A stretch of DNA of 64,000 bases from Helicoverpa zea (taxonomy: Eukaryota; Arthropoda; Insecta; Lepidoptera; Noctuidae), in contig NC_061466.1 in assembly GCF_022581195.2 (NCBI RefSeq), positions 5,890,001 through 5,954,000 of the forward strand, given 5' to 3'. A model generated the notes under the pieces. The model saw only the letters and a program-made list of their open reading frames with translations, was not told the origin of the DNA and searched no databases. The translations under genes and the position numbers were made by a program. Each line of letters begins with the position of its first letter. The stretch's first letter is position 1. This document shows, in pieces, positions 1 to 9,300 of this stretch.

Positions 1-134
1 GGTTTTTGGTTTTCCCGTAATCCATTTTCGACCACTTGTTTGAACTTGATGTTCATTTGTTTATATTAACCAGCAAAATGGTTTATTATAAAGGAAAATC
101 ATTTTCAATATTACAAATACATATTACACTTGTT

Positions 135-240
135 TTTAGCATCGGCCCTCGTTCATAAAGGGCTTAAGAAGGAACGGGTGGGTTTTAGTCAGTAAGAGTC
201 TGACACTCCCTCGCGCTGCACCCACAGCGGGAGTGGAAAG
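135..240 (-). repeat. interspersed repeat copy (same family as 11370-11570)
   Basis: Contains 'agagtctgacactccctc' and 'cggccctcgttcataaaggg', the reverse complement of the block shared with 11420-11510. Truncated and diverged. Confidence 0.5.
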
Positions 241-2945
241 GTAAAAAAATACACTCGTACCTAATTAAGTTTATATCGGCCACCATTAGGACACTTCTAA
301 AAACGAGAATACGACAGCTTTCCACTAAAATACATTAGTGTTAGAACTAGCACATAACAACGACACAAAAGTGCAAGAGAATAATTTCTCACTCAAGTCC
401 ATTGCTTGACTTTACAATACAAAATAGAGTACCATCATTCAATATCAGATTGACCACCATTACAAACCACAAACCTGGGTAAGATTTATAAACCCAACAT
501 TTCGGACCGTTTTCAATATGAAATTTCCATTTCACGGCGGTTGTACATTCACTTTGATTCGTTGTATGTAAACGCAAGTTGAGAGTTAAGTCAATATGGA
601 TGCGAATAAATATTTAAAGTTAAACAAAATGGATTGCACTTCAAAAGTCGATTCGAGTGATTTTGTGATGCTTTTTTGTGTTGGAGCTTTGATCATCGCT
701 TTTAGATGGAAAAATAGAAAAATAGTGTAAACAAATACAAATATGTTGTTGGCAAATAGTGTTATGATTTTATGCAGAAAAATGTGTATATTTTTATTAC
801 AGAAAATAAAAAGGAATACATTTTGTTTAATGTCAATACTAACACAAATATTTTTTTTAAGTAAAGGTATTTTTCTTAAAAAAATCAAACTGCGCCAAAC
901 AGCTTTATCCATATTAATAACACATCATCCGTCAAAGAAACTTTTACGGCCAACATAAAAGGAATCCGTCCGAATGCCATTCGTAAAATGTGACCAATAA
1001 AAACCTGGTTAATACAACATATCATTATTATGGCGCACTTCATTGTTTTACCGATATCGGAACCCTACTATTTTCATTAAGTCCCATGGGTTGTATAAAA
1101 CCAATAAGCAGTGTAATAAAGCTGAGGTCAATCTTTGGTCGAAAACCGACGAGTTTATTCTCAAGAGACTTGAATACACAAACTATGTATCATAGTACGT
1201 GAAAGCCGGGGCCTACATGTCTAAGTACAATGTAGACATGATATATAGTCGGCTTTCTTCAAAACAATGGATGTGAACGTGGCTTTATTGTTCCAAGTTG
1301 AGATAAAACTGCGTTGTGGCAGTATTTTTGATAAAGTCTGTGAGTGTAATAAATAGTCAAAGTCAAATTGGTACTTACTTTTATTATGGTTAATTTCGGC
1401 AGTGTAAGCTGTCACGTATTCTTTCCGCTTTCAATTAAGTATTGCAAACATTTACATTGCCCATTGAATTGAAAATTTCTGTTCAAAAATACTATAATAT
1501 AATCTAGTTATCAACCGGCAGCTGACTGGTTATTTTTATTTAAATATTTATTATTATACTCGTATTGAAAGCACGAATTAGTAGAAAAGTTTCTATAAAT
1601 CAATCATTTCGTTAGCCAAAAACAAAATTGTGCAATCGAATGGACTGTTTTACGTAAATGCAAACGAAAAGCGAAATACAAATGTAATTACATCAACCTC
1701 CACGTGTAGCAGCCTTTATATTTACTGGAAAACGAAAATTACTGAAATATAATATGATCATAAGGTATACATAATGTCCTCGTTCTAAACTTCTAAGAGC
1801 AGTTTCACAGTACCGTACTTCCAGCTCGATTTGAAGCAATTAAACCTGTGGCACATTCCGTGCTTTATAAAATCTGTCATGCGTACATGTTCGTATTCTA
1901 GCGTCACTAGTAGAAAGGTAGTAGTCAGTTGTTCAAGCTCGTAGTGGTCGCACACACGTGAAGCAACGGCCGCGCGATCGGCAAATGTCGCGACTATGCA
2001 CGCTTGTAAAACCGAGCGAATAATCCAAAAGCCCGAAGCCAATGGAAAATCCGACATAGTAGTACTAAATAGTACTAAAAGGTACCTCTTATCTAATGCA
2101 CCTATTGAAATCCGAACACCAAAAACGCAATCGATTTTAAAATTCGAATAAATCATTCGAAACTCGACTCATAAAGCGAACCAAGAACTGTTTTAATAAT
2201 GCTTAAAAAGCCTTGAACGAACGGAAATAGCTTGCATCAGGGTCGCATCGATTTTATTTGTCTTCAGAATTATTTAAGTGCAGTATAGAAGTTATCACCA
2301 TTAATTTACCCATATTTTATTAAGTGGGACCGACGTTCACGTTGGTCACTTCTGAGAAATTTTCAATGTTTGTTAGAATTGTTATAGCAATGGACTTGGT
2401 TGTTGCGTTAAAAAATGTATTGACAGCTGAACACGAAATGTATAGGTTTTCTTCGTGATCTTTCCTATTAAAAAGCAATCAGAAAGCAAAGCGTTGGCAA
2501 CGTGAGTCGCATTGACGTCGTTAGAATCACGTACTCCAATAGGTTGCTAGGTCATCAGATTTATTTAAGATTTAGTACGTATTATTTAGCTCAAAGCTAC
2601 TCTTATTGAGAAGTTATAATATAAGTAATTTAAAGATGTCATGAAGCATGAATAGTAAACTGAGCTAATATAACTCAGCAGCCAAAATTTACGTAAATCA
2701 TTTGTTTGCTGCCAAATTTTACTCCTTCCAAAGTCCACAGTTAATCCTTTTAGATACCAATTTACTGATAAATCAATCAGGAAGATTGGGAGGTACCAAT
2801 CAATGGCTATGGGCCTTCATCAATAAAGGCTAATCCCGCGATACTGGCCAATGGCACGAAAACTTTGATCTGAGCCGATCGAGACCTACTTTTGCGTACC
2901 TGGCAAAATTTTGAAGTCTCCATGTGACGTTATTGAACTTCGTAG
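241..2945. other. no gene recognised; probably intron/5' flank of SK
   Basis: AT-rich with only short chance open frames. The most GC-balanced stretch (about 1900-2160) is open on the - strand for 123 codons, but the translation matches nothing I know and has no splice context, so I do not call it a gene. No SK exon upstream of S1 is recognisable here. Confidence 0.5.
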
Positions 2946-3198
2946 TTAGGGCTGCCATCCGTTCGTGTTTTCCCGGGCGGGGTGTCAAGAAGTGTCCGGA
3001 AAAAACCCGGACACTTTTCATGTAAGGAAGCACCTCATTGAATTTAGTTATATGGTAATAGTAAATGGATGAAAAGTGAGGTCTTGCTTTGTTTAAAAAA
3101 ATACGGACTCGTCCGGAGAAAAAATGTGATTTACGCCAAATGTCCGGGGTTTTTTAATGTTTGTCCGGGTTTCGCGAAATTCGAGATGGCAGCCCTAA
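2946..3198. mobile_element. 253-bp MITE with 14-bp terminal inverted repeats
   Basis: Ends are TTAGGGCTGCCATC (2946-2959) and its exact reverse complement GATGGCAGCCCTAA (3185-3198). A 6-bp direct repeat TCGTAG flanks both sides (2940-2945 and 3199-3204), as expected of a target-site duplication. The interior has further inverted pieces (gtccgg...ccggac and two 'gtccggg/cccggac' blocks) and no coding capacity. It ends 58 nt before the S1 exon acceptor. Confidence 0.8.
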
Positions 3199-3256
3199 TC
3201 GTAGTTCAAAGTTGTTTGAACATAAAGTACTAATAATGTTTTGCTTTATTTTTCAG

Positions 3257-3386
3257 GTTAGGTAGAAGAAAGGCGTTATTCGAAAAAAGGAAACGGATAA
3301 GTGACTACGCTTTAGTAATGGGAATGTTTGGTATAATAATTATGGTTATAGAAAATGAACTTTCAAGTGCTGGTGTATATACTAAG
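3257..3386 (+). CDS. SK: SK exon: S1 region
   Basis: 130 nt, 43 full codons plus one base completing a split codon. It follows a TTTATTTTTCAG acceptor and ends AAG before gtaatt. It encodes the cytoplasmic basic segment LGRRKALFEKRKR and the first membrane segment (YALVMGMFGIIIMVIENEL), then the S1-S2 loop. The split first codon needs two bases from an exon further 5'. I find no matching donor-bearing exon between base 1 and 3256, so the preceding exon is probably outside the window across a long intron. Confidence 0.95.
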
Positions 3387-6300
3387 GTAATTTGACCACT
3401 ACTACAATACTAATAAAGTTTATTATGGTTTCCCGTTAGTAATTTATATGCAGTAGACAATAAAAAGTGTAGTTACGTAAATTAGATACTGAAATTCAAT
3501 TTAAAATAGTAATGCTTTAGAAAGGTTACTTATTTATACTGGTTTGTATTATTTCAGGCGTCAATATATTCGCAGGCGTTGAAGACGCTTATATCAATGT
3601 CGACTGTGATTTTACTTGGCCTAATCGTCGCGTATCACGCTTTAGAAGTACAGGTACGTATATACATTATGTATACTAGCATCTGCCAGCGGTTTCACCC
3701 GCATCTCATCGGAACCCCTACACGAACCCGCATAAAAAGTAACCTTATATATTTATAGCCTTTCTCGATAAATGGGATATGTAACACTCGTGGTAACACG
3801 GGAAGAATTTTTCAAATCAGGCCAGTAGTTCAGCAGTCAAGAAAAGAAACATACAAACAAACAAACTCTTCAGCTTTATAATATTAGTAAAGATATGAAG
3901 GTATATATTATGAACTTCGTAAAGTATCCCTCAAAAGATTGTGAGACGGTAAAGTTCCTTAATTAATTTTCGTCTACTTAATGCAGCGGATCAATAAAGC
4001 AATTTCACGGTAGTCTTTGTTACAGAAGAGAGTTTTATTAATAAAGTTCCGATTTTGAACACATGCGTTCTTAAATTTTCTTTACGTTACACGATGTTGT
4101 TTTTCTTTAAGAGTTTGAAAGATGTGTAATTTGCAAACAGTTACGTTCAGCCTCTTTGTAATGTGCAAAAGAAAGTGAAGCTAATTGGATTACTCTTAAA
4201 AAAAAAAGGAAAACCAGTTTGGTGAAAATTATACAGTACTGTAAAAGCCGGAAAATAGGCAATAGCAGGTCGAGTATGACTTTGAAGGCCGCGCCGTAGA
4301 CAAGTTTGACAAAAATAAATTGAAATTACTAAAACTTAAGCAATTGCACCTTTTTTTAATCTCCATTTCTGTGTATTTCAGTTATTTATGATAGACAACT
4401 GCGCTGACGACTGGCGGATAGCAATGACGTGGCAGCGGATAGCACAAATCGGCCTCGAGCTAGCTATCTGTGCCGTGCATCCTATCCCCGGACAATATAC
4501 CTTTACTTGGACCACTAAGCTCGCCAACAAAGGAGGAGTTATAGGCGTTGAAGTAGTAAGTTCAAACTCCTTTCTATTCATTTGTTTTTTTTTTCTCTAT
4601 AGGTATGTAGTATTTATTGTCTTTTTTGAGTATTATGGCCTCTTTATGTTGATGTCCAAGATTGGAACTTTTGAATTTTATATTTGGAACTAAAGAATTA
4701 GGATTCGAGTTTTTTTATCAGTGTTTTCAATGTTAATTCTTGATGTGAACGTATAATAGTTCTGTCTGTAATTCTATGGGATAGATATTAGATACATGTT
4801 TTCTTGTTGTAATAATGATACATATTCATTAGATGTCGTAGTTTTCATTAAATCTATGTATAAGTAGTACAGAATAGTTTCTTTTTTTTCTATCTTCATT
4901 CATTCATATACTTTATTTGCTAACTGACAATCATTTTCAATTTTCTCCTTAGGGCACGATGTATAAGCAAATTCAGGTCTGTATTCGTTGAATTGAAGTG
5001 TTATCGAGTTTTAAGTGATGTTAGAGTCTTCGTCTTGAGCATGAATCCGATATATGTATGAAACAACCTTTATTGTTTTTGTGTATGTGAATTGGACAGA
5101 GTTCTATAGTCATAATGTATGTCAGTGATGTTTTTTTTCTAGCATTAATGAGTTTGTTCGGTCTTGATTAATTGTTTGCATGTAGGAATCGTTAGTAAGT
5201 AATTTTTGAGTGACGTTGTATTTAACTTAAAGCTACACGATACTTGTAGTTGTTATACAATTTAGAGTGTATTTGTCAATTGGCTTATAAATGAAAATTC
5301 AAAACATGATGTTATCAAATTATAATTTTTTTATGATTAAAATGTGCCAATCAATTATGATTTAACGTGGTACACAATTTTATTATAAAAATATTTTTGG
5401 TTTTGCAAAATGTGAATTTCGGCAAACGATTGGAATTTGGGAATCACAAGCACCGAGCACATAGTTCTTGTCTCACAAAATTATAACTGACATCACTTGA
5501 AATGTTCATACCTACTAAATAAACTGTTGGAAATATGCCCCGTGCCTTAAGGTATTTAATTCAGGGACACACCTTCAAAATGTATTCGTACTAAGTGATT
5601 GCTTTTCTCATTTCAGGTTCCTTATGACGTCACACTGTCTTTGCCGATGTTCTTTCGACTCTATTTAATATGCAGGGTCATGTTGCTTCACAGTAAATTA
5701 TTCACTGATGCTTCATCAAGAAGTATAGGAGCTTTAAACAGAATTAATTTTAACACTAGGTAATGTATTTTTTAACTTTGCTAATGTTCAAGGTCATTGT
5801 AATTTAGTAGATGATATTTTTGGTGTACTCGCTGTAGCTTTATCAGTATCGCAATGGAACATAAGTCTCATTTCTGTAACGATATCCACGTCAAGCATAA
5901 TAATGCATTTAATCACTTTGAAAAGGACAATGAAGGAGAACGTGTTCTACTCGATATCAACAATGTTAACATTACCTGTTCACAGATTTGTCTTGAAGAC
6001 ACTAATGACAATTTGTCCAGGCACGGTGTTACTAGTTTTTATGGTATCTCTATGGATAATCGCGAGCTGGACGCTTCGCCAGTGCGAAAGGTTGGTACTG
6101 TTGTTATGTGTTGTTGGTGACATATCTTAATTTGCGTAATGATTATGTGTTCAAATCTTGGGTTGGGGTAATCAAAACCTGTAACAGTATTTGGAAAATT
6201 TATTTGCTCATTCGATTTGTTCAAGTGTTTTACTTTCTCATTAAAAGTCGTTCCTAATTCTCTGTCAGTACCTTCGCTTCCATCGTTTAGTTTGATGTCC

Positions 6301-9300
6301 ACATTCGATGTTTGTCACTCAAGTTATAAAGTTTTAAGATCACCGATGTATTGCCTATGTGGGCATGCTATTGCTTTTGTACTGTGGCGTTGTAAATATG
6401 TTTGTTTTTGCTTTTTCAAATCCACTGTGTTTTTTGTTATCAATGTCTACGTATAAATCTTTACGGAGAGTAAAATGTAGCGAAGCTAGGTTCATAATCA
6501 TCACAATAAAATACAAGAGTTTGACTTTGACTATTTTCGCAAACTGTAGCTTTTGTAAGATGTATTGAGAACACAAGTGCTGTAATTTATGATTTACTAG
6601 TTTATGTGTTAGATGTAGCGGATATAACAAATCGTTGTAAAAAAGAGGATGCTTGTTGTGATAAAGTAGAATTGTCTTTTGATGGAAATATGATATCACT
6701 GTAATTGCACAATAAGATTGTTGATATAGATACCGTGGATCTATACCAAATCTTTCAAATTGAAATCACAGCACGGCTTACCACACTAAATTTATTGCAT
6801 AATATCGTACACGAGTATGACGATACAATAAAGACTTTAATCACGCACAAAATGGCTCTAGGTTACTATACAGTAAATGTTAGATGAAGCTTATGACTTA
6901 CCATCAACATGCACAGAACCATTGCACCTTATCATATCATGCATCAAACAAGTTACCTCTTCTTCCCGATCGAAGCAAGTTGCTTGTAACTCATATTTAC
7001 GTGTTTTTCCTTCTGTCTTCTCGCCAATCTGTCTACTAAATGTTTATCTGTGTTATAATGACCTTCACCTAAGGTTTCAAATTTAATTCACGCATGGCTA
7101 CAAGTATAGTTATTTGGTATTCAACCCAGATTAATGTTTAGAATGCACGTTGTATTTAAGAATCTTTTTAATCGGTATTAGTACGTACAATGTCTGTGTA
7201 GTAAGAAAGTTTTGTTTTTCCATAGGCATGACAAAATTTTCTTTTGTGTATAGGAGATTCTGTATCACATTAATGTGTATCAAATTTAAAATTAATAATT
7301 CTTTAAATTTCAATAGACGTGTCTTTTTTAATAATTTTGCCACAAAATCTTTGCTTAGAGGTCCCTGTTTAAAATCTCAATTTGTATGTATCTTTGAAGT
7401 TGAACTTATGTTGACTTTAGTAGAAACAACCGGTTATCTGTGGTTCTTGTCGGGCATTTTGGCTCTCAGGTTCCACGATGAAGACCATGCCAATTTGCTA
7501 AACTCAATGTGGCTGACAGCTATAACGTTCCTCTGTGTCGGCTACGGCGATATAGTCCCCAACACTTACTGCGGCCGTGGCATTACCCTCACCTGCGGTA
7601 TGGTGGTATGTATGAAAACATAGTAGGATACTTTGGGTTGGTTTGAACTTTATACATCTTTCATACGTTTTGTGTGGCTAGGAGTGAGCTGTACTAGGCA
7701 TCGCAAGCGACAGTTTTGTGATTGGTTTAATTGACTAATGTTTATTAACCTTGCTTTGTCTAGGTGACACTGTGTTAGGTCGGTAAAGGTGAGCCATTTT
7801 ATGTGTTGTTAATAACGTCACAATATGTTTGAAGCAATTTCACAGTTCAATTTTAATCAAAGTCAAACTCTTCAACTCCACACGGATTCCCTTTCACTTT
7901 TCTTTTGTTTCATCTCTTTTTACATTGAATCTTCTCCGCGTGTAGGGATTTGCTTGTATGACAGTAGGTAGGGTTTGTGAATGAACACTTTTTCGGTTGC
8001 TTCGAACTTTAGGGAGACAGGTCAATAAGTAAAGCGTTGAAATTTATTAAACATTCAGGTTTCACGACGAAGAACACGCTAACCTACTGAATGCGATGTG
8101 GCTTATTGCGATTACGTTTCTCTCCGTCGGTTTTGGTGACATAGTGCCAAACACATATTGCGGCAGAGGTATTGCTGTTAGCACCGGCATTATGGTAAGT
8201 TCCTTACAAACAAACTTTATGACTGTACGTGTTGACTGACACAATGTAACTGAGCTGTAAGAAAAACAATATTATTAAACTTTTGAATGTTGATGTGTGC
8301 CAAATCACGCCAACATGGTCATGTTGGGATGCTTTCGCCGTTACAAAATGCTTGTAATATGTTTGATGTGGCAGTCAGTCAACACTAATGTTTCAATGTA
8401 CCAAACAATTCACACACCACACTAAAATGCTTCACACTCTCGAGAACTTACGCTAAGTCACATATTTGTCGGTGTATTTGGTGTTATAAATATATTTTAT
8501 GAAGTATATTGATGTTCACAGATATATAAATGTAACACGAAATGTTTTTTGTTGGAATATTATGAATGCAGTATGATTATCTATGTACACACTTATGTCA
8601 CCACTTCTGTAACTCACACTCAGTATACACAATATTTTGAATATAGGGTTACTATCGTATAATTTTATTCGTAGTTCTTGCAGGCAACAGCATTATTTGG
8701 AATACCTATATCAATAATATAAGTACGGTTTAAATATTTTTTTAAATAAACTTACGTCCATTTCCCTGTTAAAGCCAGCTATTAGAAATTATATAATTTG
8801 TAGTATGGAATGCTTCATTTCTCCTAACTATTTCTAGCTCTCTCTTCACTTAAATATTTCACTGGATTGCACAAAACGTTTGTTTTTAAAATGGCTCACT
8901 TTTCCTAAAATTATTTTAATACAGAAGTGTACAATAAATCTTATTGCACCTAAAATAGTGTTTGTGTAAATGTTGATGAAGTTAAATGAGACATTAGATG
9001 TTCTTAATGTTAAAATGGAAGTAAACGTTGAATTGATTCAGTCTTGTGCACTTATTAGATGGAAATGCACAAACATTTTACTGTTGTATTTGATGACAAC
9101 TTGTTAATTGTTTAAACAACATGAAATTACAATAAAAGAAGGAAACCAGTGCTACTGCTTATTCAAATATCCGCGTAAACCATTTCGGTAGGTAAGAAAT
9201 TTCCTTCTTTTATTCTATTTACATAGCGTTCTGCATTTTAGCACAAGAGGTTTGAATAATTATAAGCAATATAAATAATGACAACCAAGTTTTAAATAGT

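Noticed and set aside
1212..1243. Small hairpin 'catgtcta..tagacatg' as possible microRNA
   Set aside because: The stem is about 7-8 bp, far too short for a microRNA precursor.
1785..2156. 123-codon - strand frame upstream of SK
   Set aside because: No recognisable similarity, no splice context and wrong strand for the only gene seen.
4388..4693. 101-codon open frame starting inside the S3 exon
   Set aside because: The first part is the real SK exon; the remainder is intron read-through past a good gtaagt donor at 4556.
7150..7623. 157-codon open frame containing the first pore exon
   Set aside because: Only the part after the CAG acceptor at 7469 resembles a channel; upstream codons are T-rich intron sequence.
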